From Sesamum alatum (lineage: Eukaryota > Streptophyta > Magnoliopsida > Lamiales > Pedaliaceae), in contig JACGWO010000011.1 in NCBI GenBank assembly GCA_034509735.1, positions 10,945,866-11,009,865 on the forward strand: a stretch of 64,000 bases of DNA, in the 5' to 3' direction. Under the pieces are notes generated by a model that worked only from the letters and a program-made list of their open reading frames with translations, did not search any database and was not told where the DNA came from. Both the position numbers and the translations under genes were made by a program. Below, piece by piece: positions 1-10,762 of this stretch; the stretch's first letter is position 1; every line of letters begins with the position of its first letter.

Positions 1-2018
1 ATTAAATTAAAAATTGAAACTTTATAAAATATTTGTTATATTAACAATGATGGTTATAATTACATGCAACACAAATACTAATATGTTATTTTTATTTCAA
101 TTAACAATAATTAAACAAAATGGGAGTAATATAATTTTTGGAGTACATGTAATTGCATGGAATTAATTTTTCAAAGGAACTTAATTGAATAGAGTTGGGA
201 AGTTGAAGGGCATCTTTGGTATTACAATAATTTGGTGTAGTGGTATAAAAATTTTCACTTTGTGTTTATAAAACCCTTTCTCTTTATAATAGTATTAGCC
301 GTCGTGACACGCCGTTCTTGCGTGTATATAATAAATAATTTCCATGCTTAATTGTGACCGCATAATAATTTTTACATCATAATCGTATGTCATCTTAAAA
401 TGCAGGATTGATGACAAAATGAACTCAAGATCCAAATTGTAGAATTTTGTTTTTTAATCATTGATATGAGATGCTATTTAAAGGTAGTTTAAAAAACAAA
501 AAGGATCAATTGCATATTCAAAATGATGTGAGTCGTACTACATGTTCATTTGTTAAAAATTTAATATATAGTTTCAGTAAAAAATTGATAGTGTAAATTT
601 GTATAAGTATGTAAATGACTTTATATAGCATTTCATAAATATTGAAATTCTTAAATTATTTTCAGGTTATATATAGCTTTATATTAATAAGACACATATA
701 AGTATTTTCTATTGATATTCATGATATATAAAATAAATATTTTAATATTCATTATATATACAAAGTAAATAAACATATAAATATATTTGAGGACATACAT
801 TTTGATATTTATGTTATTATTAATCACCTTTGTGTTAAAAAATGCAATACAACTTATGGCGTCATCAGTAAATTTGATCGATATCCCTTTGTATATATTT
901 CTTATGATTGTAATTTTTTACAATTTTTATAACACGAAATTTCTATAAACACTATAATTGGAAAATAAAAAATAATTTTATTTAAAAATATTCCTACTTT
1001 GACATTCACTTAATTTGAACAATCTTATCATATATAATGTTGACTAGAATTACATTAAGCCCGTGCATAACATGGGTCACACGCTAGTTATATTATTATT
1101 GGAGAGAGTCATTTTAGTGTCCAAATTAATTTAATTTGCCATTTAAAAATGAAATTTAACTTCTTCACTCATCATGATCTTCTTTTTTTTGTCATCATGA
1201 TCTTCTCATAACCATCTTGTGCTAGTTTTTTTTCTCATGCATTTGTATCTTATATATATTATCTTATATATATATTTAAGTAATTTTTCACTCCACAAAA
1301 AAATAAATAATGTGATTTATAAAAATATTTATTCTAAATATTTTTTAAAATTTATATATATATAAAATGTATCCCACTTACTAGTTATAATTATAGTACT
1401 CGACAAGTTTAATTCTTTTCATTTTTAGGCTTCCTTTATATGTTGTATTTTTAACTTTTCCTTTCCCTACATTTCACGAGTCATTAAGCTCTTAATCACG
1501 TGTATCCCGTGTCAAACTTAAAGTGTTAAATATGTCAAATTATATATAATTTTTTAAAAAATATTAATTTTTTAAATAAAATATTAACTTTTTTGGAAAA
1601 AAAAAATATCGAGTAGCATAAAATTGGAATTTATACTCCGCCTTAAAAGATTATAAAGGTCATATTACAAAAATTTATCAACCCATTCCATAATATAATT
1701 TAACAATATACTTTTAGAATCCAAAATTCATTTGGATTCAATGCGTTGACTTAACAAATCAAACTTGAACTTAAATTTTTATTTGATAAATTTTTTAGCT
1801 CGATTTAATTATCAAAAAGATAATAAAATGTATTGAAAAATAATCTAACTACACGAAACCGATTCGTATATGATTTATCTAAAACTCGTTCAAGTTCAAT
1901 TTGATTATGAATCAAACCAAAATCAACATAATTTTTCAAACTCGAACAATAACGTATTTGACTGGATTTGACTCGTTTACATCTATCTTTATAGAACATA
2001 TCTAAAATTTCTTATTTC
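1..2018. other. AT-rich intergenic DNA
   Basis: I see no coding region here. Short open frames lack codon bias and recognisable motifs. The stretch is extremely AT-rich with many TATATA runs. The only structured spot is a possible Helitron 3' terminus near 1060-1087, listed separately. Confidence 0.6.
1060..1087 (+). mobile_element. Possible Helitron 3' terminus
   Basis: The sequence has CCCGTGC, a short gap and CATGGG, which can form an imperfect hairpin, followed about ten bases later by CTAG and a T. Plant Helitrons typically end in a short GC-rich hairpin followed by CTRR, inserted between A and T. A matching 5' TC end preceded by A could not be placed, so the left boundary and the assignment remain tentative. 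Confidence 0.35.
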
Positions 2019-2789
2019 GGGATAAATGCAATTTTGATCTCTAAATATTATCACTAAAGCAGTTTTGATCCTCAAATTTTTTGAGGTTGCACTATTAGTC
2101 CTCAAACAAATATTTTTTTAAGCATTTTCAGTCCTTCCGTTATATTTTGCCGTTAACCTTGATGAAAATTCTTTTTTTTTTTTTTGTAAAAAAATATTAT
2201 TTTACTCCTATTTTGTGCTATTTTTTAATTTTTAGTCTAATACACTTATTTTTTTCTATTTTTCTTCAAATTTAAAGAGAGGAAAAATAAAAAAATATTA
2301 GATTTAAGCAACAAATTTGAATATATAATCTTCACAAAATTTATCAATAACCTATTTTGTGTATAATGCAATACCTAAAACATGTGCAACGACATAAAAT
2401 AAGTGAAGATAATATAGCAAATTTTTAGGTACTGCATAATCCACATAATAGGTTATTGATAAATTTTGTGAAGATTATATAGCAAATTTGTTAATTAAAT
2501 TCAATAAGTTTTTGGTTTTTTTCTCTCTTTAAGTTTGAAGAAAAATGGGAAAAATAAGAGTATTAGACTAAAAATTGAAAACAACACAAATTAGGAGTAA
2601 ATAACATTTCTTTTAAAAACAAATGAATTTTCCGTCAAGTTTAACGACAAATATAACGAAAAAACTGAAAATGCTTAAAAAATAATTATTTGAGGACTAG
2701 TAGTACAACCTCAAAAGGTTTAATGATAATACTTAAGGACCAAAATTGCTTTAATGATAATGTTTAGGGACCAAAATTACATTTATCCC
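2019..2789. mobile_element. Foldback/MITE-like element with very long inverted repeats
   Basis: The left end (GGGATAAATGCAATTTTG) is mirrored at the right end (ACATTTATCCC). The inverted similarity continues inward for most of the element: the motifs for 'tttgaggttgcactattagt', 'gcattttcagt', and the central 'aataacctattttgtg' and 'ggttattgataaattt' pair across a centre near 2400. It has no coding capacity. The GGG...CCC ends and long TIRs resemble non-autonomous Mutator-like elements. A clear target duplication was not found. Confidence 0.6.
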
Positions 2790-3066
2790 TTCTCATTCCC
2801 ATAGTCCTTTTAAATGATTTGTTAGATGTTATATATATTTAAGCCCTTCGTATTTGTTATAGCCGTATTTAGCAGCGTTTCCGAGAGCGATTTTAATTAT
2901 ACCTTTATTCCGCCGATCTCATCCTTTCTTGATTCCAACTTCTTCTTAACGCAAATGATCTTAATCAAATCCAAATTATCGTACCGTATAAAAAAGTAAC
3001 CAAAATCACAAATAGCATACAGGCTGCATTATGGCAAAGCAGGTTGCTTAGGCCTTTCACTATACT

Positions 3067-3505
3067 TCGACAATTGGGTATATTACAACTACCTACTTTG
3101 AAGTTTGACATAATTATGAACACCTCCTCATTGTTTCAAAAATTACAAATATCCACTTAAGGTTTGTAATGTTTAACTAAATGTCTGAAATTGATCATTC
3201 TGCCCTTTATTTGTTTGTTAAAGTGTAGAAAAATCAGTCGAGTCAAATTACATTATTAACTCCTCTATGTAAAAAACTTAAGAACCTCTCCTGCGTATTG
3301 TAGTTCAAATAAATTCAAAGAATTTTAAAAATTAAATAAAATGCATAAGGGCATTTTGATCAGTTCACCCATAGAAATGGGTGGAAATGGGTTGTTAGAC
3401 GGTTACAAACCTCAGGGGAGTATTTGTAATTTTTCAAACAACAAAGGATTATTTATAATTATACCAAACTTCAATGGAGGTAACTCTAATTTACCCTTGA
3501 CAATT
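3067..3505. mobile_element. Mutator-type MITE, family 1 (copy 1)
   Basis: The element runs from 3076 (GGGTATATT) to 3496 (TTTACCC). It is flanked by TCGACAATT (3067-3075) and TTGACAATT (3497-3505), a 9-bp target duplication with one mismatch. Internal blocks such as 'gtttgacataatta', 'attacaaatatcc', 'aagggcattttgatcag' and 'tacaaacctcagggg' recur in the copy at 59603-60041. It is non-coding. The 9-bp duplication points to mobilisation by a MULE transposase. Confidence 0.75.
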
Positions 3506-3932
3506 TGAACTTGTCTCACAATTTAGGACATTTTATATTTAAATTCACGTTTTACGATATAATAAAATTAACTTCATGTTTCGTCAAAAGTTGCAAAAAA
3601 TACCCCTGCATTGCAAAAAATGACCCCACCGTTGCAAAAATGGTCTTTTTGCAATATTTTTTGGACTCTTTGAAAACTTTTAACGGAACATGAAGTTAAT
3701 TTTAAAAATTCCATAAAACATAGGATCAAGCATGAAATAACCCAAAACTACGAGACTATTTTTGCATTTCTACCCCAAAATAGACAAGAGGGCAAGTACG
3801 AGCAGGACCAGATTCCCATGGCTGCTGGTAGCTTTTTATGGAAGCTATTAGTAGATCATTTTTTTCCTGGGCTCTGCCAACGAACACTCTAATGTGTATA
3901 AATAAATTCAAGATCATGAGTTTAAGTTTCAC
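3506..3932. other. Intergenic spacer
   Basis: No gene is recognised. A local repeat of 'ttgcaaaaa(a)t' occurs around 3590-3650. The last five bases (TTCAC, 3928-3932) are the left target duplication of the following LTR element. Confidence 0.5.
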
Positions 3933-4166
3933 TAATACGATCATAAATTATAAAAAGGGTTTCCCAATTCGAGCAAGGAGGGAGCTCCAGAAACTGAAGG
4001 AAGAAGAAGAAGATGAAGATTACTTTGAAATTGTTCTCTGCCATTTTCATTCTTGCTACATGAACTAAATACAAGGATTGGAGAGAGGATCTAACGCCAA
4101 GTGTCTAACTCTTAGCCCACTAGTACTATTCCTAATAACAACTTTTGTCTTCATATATATGACATA

Positions 4167-4202
<36 letters not shown>

Positions 4203-4311
4203 TAATAATAATAATAGTGGACTAGTGGATCTCCTACTTGGGTCTTGTTTAACCATATAGTCCTCAACGTCAGTCGATAGCAGATTGAGCCTCTTCCTAA
4301 CGAGCCTATCA
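3933..4311 (-). repeat. 3' LTR of the gypsy-like element
   Basis: This 379-bp LTR matches 6032-6261 plus 10728-10833. Shared blocks include 'cataaattataaaaaggg' (with a TATA-like core), 'gggagggagctccaga', 'ttttcattcttgctacatga', a (TAA)n run and 'tggactagtggatctcctac'. The (TAA)n tract at about 4168-4216 corresponds to the tract into which the virus inserted in the other LTR. Confidence 0.8.
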
Positions 4312-6031
4312 TTGCCTGGCCCTCGAAATTGGCCTTGTCCTCAGGGCCCAAACACTGGTTTGCAGGCTTGAAACAATTAATTGGCTCAATGAATTTGCAA
4401 AATACGACCCAAGAGCCTATTGAAGCTTTGAAATCCTATCTTTGGCCCAAACGAAATGCAGCAATAGCCCAATGGGTCACTCCAAGCCCAACGTCTGGCT
4501 CCCAAGTCCAAGCCCAAAAGGGCTTTTGGTTGTTAGATTTTTCAGCAGGCGACAAATCCCTTCTCCAGCAGCCGCGACCGAAGGAAGACGTTCGTTGTTG
4601 AAAGGCGGTGGCGGCCACCAAGCAGCAGTGGGTGGCGCTCCGGTGGGAGCGGGTGGATCCAAACCTCGCGTGCGCAGGAACAGCGGCGTGACCGCGGGGG
4701 TTGAACAGTGGGCGCAGGGCGGCGGCGAGTTGGCTGAACCAAAGGTTTGGTAGCTCGAATCGGGAGGTGGCTCTAGTGGCGGCCGCGGAGTTGGAGCGGG
4801 ACTGACGGGGCGGAAAGGGGCGGCATTAGGAATAGGAGGGCGGCGTGCAAGCGCACCGAGGCGTGGACTCCTAAGGCGAAGCCATGAGGGGAACTCTAGA
4901 TAAGATGGGTGAGCGAGGAACCCGCGGAACAAAGGAGAAAGGCTGCCTCCAATACAGGTAAGAATGCCACTTTGATTTCTCTATTGGGGACTATGGAGGA
5001 ACGAGTGAGCATGGAAGGTTGTTTTGGGTTTAGGATGACAGAGATTGAGTCGTGGGTGGTGTTAGGGAAATGGACCGATGGGGAGGAGAAAAATGAGTTG
5101 GAATTGCGGTGGTGGAGCTTGTGCTGTAATGGATGTGGGTCATTGGAGAATGTTGTCAGTGTGATGGTGAGGTGGCCGGCGGCTTCAGTGGTGTGACCTT
5201 GGAAAGGGGGAAGAATGTGAGAAAGGTTGAAGGAGTTGGGGGATTCTAGAGGTAGGTGGCTGCTGTGGCATGTGAAGGGGTTGGGTGGTTGTTGTGGCTT
5301 AGTTATGTGGGTGTTTTGGACTGGGGACAACCGATAGAGGAGTAGGTGGTGTGGGGACGGCAATGAACGAAGGGTTACCGAAGCACTGCTCGAACGGCGA
5401 GGCAGATATACCGAGGTGAACACGGCGGCGGCGGACCTGGAGTTTCGGAGTGGGCTCGGCGCTGCAAGGGTTGCTTGTTTCATCATAGTAAAGTAGGAAT
5501 ATGGGAAGGGTGGTGATAGGTGGTTCTTGCGGTGACGGGGACGAACAACTGAGGCTTCCCACAACTCGACCGTTGTTGTAGGCGAGCTTCAACGAGGGGC
5601 GGCGCGGCACGGCACGAGCGGCTGGTGGAATGGTTGCGAGCGTAAGTACACCCAATGTGGGGGTTGCATTGCAATACCCATATGTTGTGGTGGGTCCTCA
5701 GTTGAAATAGGTTGTTGTGGCAATATGTTGTGGGTTTTGGGGGTGAAGAGTTGTTGTAGCTGTGGTGGTATGGTCTAAGTTGTGGGGGAAAGTTCCTCGG
5801 ACAGAGGAGCAGCCGGAGGAAGGAGTGGAGGGGATGGAGAGGGTATGTCGTCTGTTGACGGAAAAACGAGTGAGATTTGCCGTTGGACCTCGACAATCGC
5901 CGCAAATACTGCAGCAAAAGCGTCGTTACAGCTGCATTGGAGGCGTGGATATCTGCTGCGAGGGAGTGAAAATTAGTATGGGGGCGGTGAACTTGCATGG
6001 TGGAGGGTGAGATCGAAATGAAAGCACCAAA
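4312..6031 (-). pseudogene. Internal region of the gypsy-like element (gag leader, degenerate)
   Basis: This GC-richer stretch contrasts with its AT-rich surroundings. On the minus strand, long open frames cover about 6043-5483, 5564-4896 and 4932-4477. They overlap in different frames and translate to low-complexity Pro/Ser/His/Thr-rich protein with no domain I recognise. Their start lies just after the putative primer-binding site, the position of a gag leader or N-terminal gag. Plus-strand frames over the same region are Gly/Val-rich mirrors and equally unrecognised. I infer a degenerate gag or captured sequence with no demonstrated product. Confidence 0.4.
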
Positions 6032-6261
6032 TGATACGGTCATAAATTATAAAAAGGGTTTTTCAATTCGAGCAGGGAGGGAGCTCCAGAAATTGAAGGA
6101 AGAAGATGAAGATTTCTTTGAAATTGTTCTTTGCCATTTTCATTCTTGCTACATGAACTAAATATAAGTATTGGAGAGAGGATCTAAATCTTAGCCTGCT
6201 AGTACTATTTTTAATAACAACTTTTGTCTTAATAATATTAATAATAATAATAATTAATAAA
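6032..6261 (-). repeat. 5' LTR of the gypsy-like element, part 1
   Basis: This is the left part of the right-hand LTR, from TGATACGG at 6032 to the (TAA)n/(AAT)n tract at about 6230-6261. Homology to 3933-4200 is interrupted exactly in the microsatellite and resumes at about 10728, which places the viral insertion in the microsatellite. Confidence 0.75.
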
Positions 6262-6429
6262 CTCAATTACAGAGATTTATAAGAAGCCTGAACTATATAG
6301 CTCCATATTACAAAAATCTACACAACATACAACCTTAATTATATGATAGGCTTAAGAAAAATCTATCGGAATGAACAGAAGATCACATTAAAGCAGTTAG
6401 ACTAATAAAAATAAAAGGTTAAATCATTA

Positions 6430-6960
6430 CCATGTCTAACACTCGCAAATCCTAATTGGAAGAAAATAATAGAGACAGATGCTTCTGAAATAGGATTTGG
6501 AGGAATATTGAAACAAATTGATAATAATAAGCAAAAATATTTAGTTAGATTCCATTCCGGAAAATGGAAAGCAGCCCAGTTGAATTATGTTATAGTGGCT
6601 AAAGAAGTTTTTGTTATCGTTAAATGTGTTTTAAAATTCCAAGATGACTTATTAAACCAAGAATTTATTATCAGAACGGATTGTTCTGCTGCTAAGTTTA
6701 TGTTCAATAAAGACTTTAAGCATGATGTTTCTAAACAGATGTTTGACAGATGGCAAGCATATTTAGCCCCATTTAGTTTTACGATAGAACACATTAAAGA
6801 AAAGACTAATAGTCTCTCTCATTTCTTATCAAGAGAATATTTAAATGAACATAGACATTGGAAAATTTAACTGGATTGGAGGAGAATTCTTTATAGGAGT
6901 AAGTACCTCCTCTAAAATCCTAGATTATTGGGTTGAAAATAGAATTAAAAAGGAGAGAAT
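6430..6960 (+). pseudogene. Pararetroviral RNase H (end of RT-RNase H), relic
   Basis: Plus-strand sequence from about 6430 reads as the end of a caulimovirid RT followed by RNase H. It has an acidic ETDAS segment near 6470, an FHSGKW block near 6550, a KEV...CVLKFQ helix, an RTDCSAAK segment near 6675 and a NSL..FLSRE tail near 6810. This fits the RNase H1 fold of pararetroviruses, where aspartates of the first and later strands bind metal. The frame closes at 6870, and similar sequence continues in another frame to about 6960. The fragment points opposite to the movement- and coat-protein relics and lacks the upstream RT fingers and palm. Confidence 0.75.
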
Positions 6961-6961
6961 T

Positions 6962-8260
6962 ATTGCATGAATGGGTGTAAGAACATTTACTGTTCCTAGA
7001 TCTTTGAATTGTGACATTAATTCATAAAATTCATCATCTGAATCTTCTTCATTAGTCCTTTGTTTACATGTACATGGGGAGTTTTCTTCTTCATCTGCTT
7101 CCCGGAGGTCGATAAATTTTCAGAATTTTCTTCTATGTTTCCTAATTCATCTTGATTATCTAATTTTTCTTCTAATTCCTCATATTCGGAGGATTCTTTT
7201 TCTTCAGAAAATATTGTATTTATTATATTTTCTTTTTCTTGGTCTTCTAATTTAATACTATTAATTTTCTTCTTTAATATTTTAGCTCTTTTATTTCTAC
7301 ATCTATTTGCAAGGTGGTTTGTTTCACCACATATGTAACATCATCTTATCTTTTTTGTTACATTATTTTTAGTTTTTCATTCATCTTTTCTGGCTATGTT
7401 TCTTTGTTTATTTCTTTCTTTTCTATCACTCCGTTTTTATGTCTTTTCCTTCTTCTCTCTGGAGTCCTATATTTGGGAATTTTTTTTGTCTATCTGACGG
7501 CATCATTTCTATTCCAAATTGAGCACAAAAGTCTCCTAATTGTTTCTTTTCTGTTAAATTTTGTCTTTTAATTTGTTTGTTTAATCTAATTTCATTGCAT
7601 AGATTTAAACTTTCTTGAATGTAAGTTCCAATTAACTTCCCATAAGTATATTGATTATAATTTATTGCTACTCCTCCATTTCTAAGACTCTTTCTAACTC
7701 TTTCAGCGAATAGGTGAGGAAGTCCATCGATGAATTTGGATTTCCAGCGAGCATCATTGGATTCTGGGATTTCCATTACTCTACTAAGGAAGACATCTTT
7801 GTAGAATCTAAATGATGTTAGAGTTTTACATTGAAAATTCTGTAATAAGGTCATAATATTTTCACTATTATCGGACCATCTACCTATAAAATGTTCCACT
7901 ATATTGATGGCGAGTATATAAACTGCTTCTTCTTCCATATTTTCTAGTTTGACTGTACTCAAAATTTCATTTTTGTCCATCGGGCTAAGATAATTTTCCC
8001 ACCAATCTTTTAATTGACCAGTAAAACCTGCTATGATCATTTTAGCAATAGCCTTATCTGTATTATTATTTCCTTTACAGACAGTACTATACATCATCAT
8101 TCTATGAATAGTATTGTAGATTTGTCTTTATGTATATCCATCAATATTCTATTCATAAATTTATTTTCCATTATAGCTATGTTGGTCATAAATATCTCGT
8201 TCTTCAAATAGTATGTCTTGAGGTGTGGGCCTAGGGTAATAAAATTTTGTTTGCATAGGC
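6962..8260 (-). pseudogene. Pararetroviral coat protein with zinc knuckle, relic
   Basis: The longest open piece runs from 8100 to 7426 (224 aa). It contains the caulimovirid coat-like stretch with WWENYLSP near its start, a central KFIDGLPHLFAERVR and a YGKLIGTYIQESL helix. Upstream coding similarity extends to about 8260 through two stop codons. Downstream, in other frames near 7290-7350, CYICGETNHLANRC forms a CX2CX4HX4C knuckle, followed by an acidic, Glu/Ser-rich tail to about 7000. This matches the coat architecture of plant pararetroviruses, where the knuckle binds nucleic acid. Several frameshifts and stops make it non-functional. Confidence 0.75.
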
Positions 8261-8333
8261 ATCCTAGCATATTTGTCTATTTTATTTATCCCTTTTCAAA
8301 AGGGATAAATAAAATAGACAAATATGCTAGGAT
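8261..8333. repeat. Perfect 73-nt palindrome inside the viral relic
   Basis: Arms of 36 nt (8261-8296 and 8298-8333) are exact reverse complements around a single C at 8297. The left arm belongs to the coat reading frame start region, and the right arm is an inverted duplicate that ends the preceding viral frame. It looks like an inverted-duplication junction formed at or after integration. Confidence 0.95.
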
Positions 8334-8760
8334 TTAATTATGATATCATCACTTAAGGTATTTAATTTTAAGTCCCTAAATTTTTGATCCAATAACTTCT
8401 CTAATTCCCCTAATGGTTTTAAATGGAAACCTTCAATTTCAGGAGGCGGTTGGATTGATGATTTTGCTGTAATTTCTTTATTTACTCCACTAATTACCGT
8501 ATTTTTAGAACTATTTTCCTGTTGCCAATCAGATATTCTATCTATTTTTTTATTTAGTTCCGTAATTTGTTCTCCTATAATATTTAAATACAAGTTTGTA
8601 TAATTTTGTTTTTTCATCAACTCATTGATTTGAGCCATTATGATTGTTAAGGTGTCGTCTTCAATTAATTTTGAAAATACTTTGAAATTAATTTCTATTT
8701 CATTCGAATTCATTTTAAATGATTGTTGGGGTGGAAATACATTATTAACAACTTTCCCAT
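8327..8760 (-). pseudogene. Pararetroviral polyprotein segment between movement and coat regions
   Basis: A 128-aa minus-strand frame (8713 to 8327) contains a Lys/Asn/Glu-rich helical stretch with heptad-like hydrophobic spacing (LNIIGEQITELNKKIDRI), suggesting a coiled coil. It then has a Pro-rich segment and LEKLLDQKFRDLKLNTL. Its position between the movement and coat relics fits the spacer of a caulimovirid polyprotein. The frame is terminated artificially where the palindrome begins. Function is inferred from position only. Confidence 0.55.
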
Positions 8761-9587
8761 TATCTAGAAAGTATTTTTCTTTCTAAATGCGTTCAAATAT
8801 TGTTCTGAATATTTAACGACAAACCAAGGAACAAAAGCAACTATTTTATTCCTTATAGCTAATTCTTTATAGAATTGTGTAAAGATCATTTTTTAGTTTG
8901 TTATAGTAAAGTTTTCAAAGAACCATTTCCTAAATGGCTTCTATCTCTCTTCCATAAATTCTTTTTTGAATTTCTTTTCTAACTAGAGATCCAGGACTAA
9001 AATCTATTATTTTAGAATAATCCACAAATGGGATCTCTGTTTCAAAATCAATAGATCTGGGCTATTCATTTATAAACAGAAATTCATTTCTGAAGTTAAT
9101 TCTTCATTTAATCTTGAATCTTTATATACTCCTTTAGCAATATTATTAGACTGAATCCTTATTTCTTCAACTTTATTTTCCCTTAAATCTTCTTGGCTAT
9201 TTTCCTCTTTATGTCGGGAAGTGGATGCTCTGGATGGAGTCATAATTTCAACTGGTAAAAAATATGATACTGTAGAATACCTTGGAGAATTACTTCTTAA
9301 ACATTTCGGTTGATTATTAATGAAGTCTATTCTAATATTTCCTTCTGGGTTTTGGATAATGCTAACATAATTACTTTCTATATGACTCAAAATTGGAACT
9401 TTTCTCAATTATCCAACTTTCTGGAAATTCTATTTCGCTCCATTTTATTTGCCTCCTAGTATTAATTCTAGAACTATGTACATTTATTTCAAAAAATATA
9501 GTTTGTTCTAGGACTTATTGTCTTGTATCCTACAGTTAAGATTAAGGGTATGAAGGAGCTTATAATATATCCTATAACATACACATA
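8761..9587 (-). pseudogene. Degenerate pararetroviral coding region downstream of the movement domain
   Basis: A minus-strand open piece at 9408-9070 (112 aa) is flanked by broken sequence. It contains IESNYVSIIQNPEGNIRID and a Ser/Arg/Glu-rich segment. Composition and strand match the neighbouring viral frames, and it lies where the movement-protein C-terminus and linker would be. I recognise no catalytic motif. Confidence 0.5.
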
Positions 9588-10049
9588 TTAATTCAGATCC
9601 GGGTATATAATGATACCATGAGTCTTAACATTTAAGGTTAAAGCATCCAATATATTGGCATCCGACAAGGACAATTGTAAATTTGGATAAACCTTAAAAA
9701 AGACTGGGTCATGAGCTAGACTGGGCTGTATTATCCCAATCAAAGATTTTTTCCAGTCTAAATTCCTAGCATCTACAAGGGCAGCTAAAAAGCTTTCAGG
9801 TAAACCTTCTAATATTAAAGGTTTAAAGTCAATTTGCACTAGTCCTATATGTAAAAATTTATATTCATCTTGATAGTGCTCTATATCCATTGCATCTAAA
9901 AGTTTTATTACTCTTTCTTCATTATTAAGGGTTATTGATTCTTCACTAGTCTTCACAATTTGTTTAGTTTTCCAAAAATCAAATTGGCCAAAATTATAAA
10001 TTAATCTAGGATTTACCTTGGGAATTATCCATTTATTTAATTGATTCAA
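9588..10049 (-). pseudogene. Pararetroviral movement protein, N-terminal relic
   Basis: A 153-aa frame contains IPKVNPRLIYNFG near the start, FLHIGLVQIDFKPL and GLPESFLAALVDARN in the middle, and LQLSLSDANILDALTLNVKTHG at the end. These are hallmarks of the caulimovirid 30K-superfamily movement protein, which in viruses acts at plasmodesmata. It is the first frame after the primer-binding site at 10194, as expected for a polyprotein beginning with the movement domain. The frame stops at 9588, so the domain is truncated. Confidence 0.75.
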
Positions 10050-10182
10050 ATTCTAAGGAAATTCATATTCCTCCTTTTTAGAATTTTTAACAGTATTTAT
10101 ATCTAAAACAGATAAATATTGCATATTAAGCAATATATTAAACAAGTACTGTTGAATTATCCAATACAACTCCAACAACATG

Positions 10183-10194
10183 GGTCTGATACCA
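10183..10194 (-). promoter_or_regulatory. Pararetroviral primer-binding site (initiator tRNA-Met type)
   Basis: The minus strand reads TGGTATCAGACC, matching at 11 of 12 positions the TGGTATCAGAGC sequence complementary to the 3' end of initiator tRNA-Met used by caulimovirids and copia elements. It marks the conventional origin of the viral genome map. The movement frame begins about 145 nt downstream. Confidence 0.75.
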
Positions 10195-10725
10195 TAAGGA
10201 GCCATGGCAAAACGCCATGGAGGGATCGGGAATACATAAAATCTCATCTTGAAATCCGACCATGTAGGCGGAAGGCGAGAGATAGCAAAAAATATACAAA
10301 AATCGCCATAAATCCGACCATGTAGGCGGAATGTAAATCCAACCATGTAGGCGAAAGGCGATCAAAATAAAGGAGTATCTTAAGTTGTGACATATATAAA
10401 GAGAATTTAAATGAATAGGAGTTGAGTAAGTTTGGGAACCTTTTACGCTTCGTTAAATTGCCGAGAATGGCGTTATTTGGGCCTTTAGGTGGTGTTTTAC
10501 GACTGAATCCATACTTATTAATTTAACGGAGCGTAAAAGGTTCCCAAACTTACTCAACTCCTATTCATTTAAATTCTCTTTATATATGTCACAACTTAAG
10601 ATACTCCTTTATTTTAATCGCCTTTCGCCTACATGGTCGGATTTACATTCCACCTACACGGTCGGATTTCAAGACGAGATATTGCATATTCCCGCTCCCT
10701 CCATGGCGTTTTGCTATGACTCCTT
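10195..10725. repeat. Large inverted repeat of the putative viral promoter region
   Basis: The left arm (10195-10459) and right arm (10520-10725) are near-identical inverted copies around a 60-bp spacer. Both hold 'gcaaaacgccatggaggga', 'ggagtatcttaagttgtgac', the TATA-like 'catatataaagag' and 'ggttcccaaacttactcaac' in mirrored order. The left arm has about 55 extra bases, giving three direct copies of a motif like 'aaatccgaccatgtaggcg'. A transcript across it would fold into a hairpin about 200 bp long. Confidence 0.9.
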
Positions 10726-10726
10726 C

Positions 10727-10727
<1 letters not shown>

Positions 10728-10762
<35 letters not shown>

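Larger units (their letters stand above)
6262..10727. mobile_element. Endogenous pararetrovirus (Caulimoviridae, florendovirus-like), rearranged
   Basis: About 4.5 kb of viral-derived DNA is bounded on both sides by (TAA)n sequence. From right to left on the minus strand are an inverted-repeat region with a primer-binding site, a movement-protein relic, a spacer frame and a coat-protein relic with a Cys-rich zinc knuckle. On the opposite strand at the far left is an RNase H fragment. Protease and most of RT are missing. A caulimovirid genome encodes movement protein, coat, protease, RT and RNase H in one direction, so this copy is inverted and deleted. Stops and frameshifts are frequent. It is a fossil that cannot make a virus. 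Confidence 0.8.

Noticed and set aside
4065..4256. Minus-strand frame of Leu/Tyr repeats
   Set aside because: It is a translation of the (TAA)n microsatellite and LTR sequence, not a protein.
4329..4753. Plus-strand Gly/Val/Ala-rich frames in the GC-rich block
   Set aside because: They are complementary shadows of equally unrecognised minus-strand frames inside a gypsy-like element. No motifs and no splice or promoter context.
7314..7571. Plus-strand Phe/Leu-rich hydrophobic frame resembling a membrane protein
   Set aside because: It is the reverse-strand shadow of the Lys/Glu-rich coat-protein relic, and its hydrophobicity follows from the complement of AAA/GAA codons.
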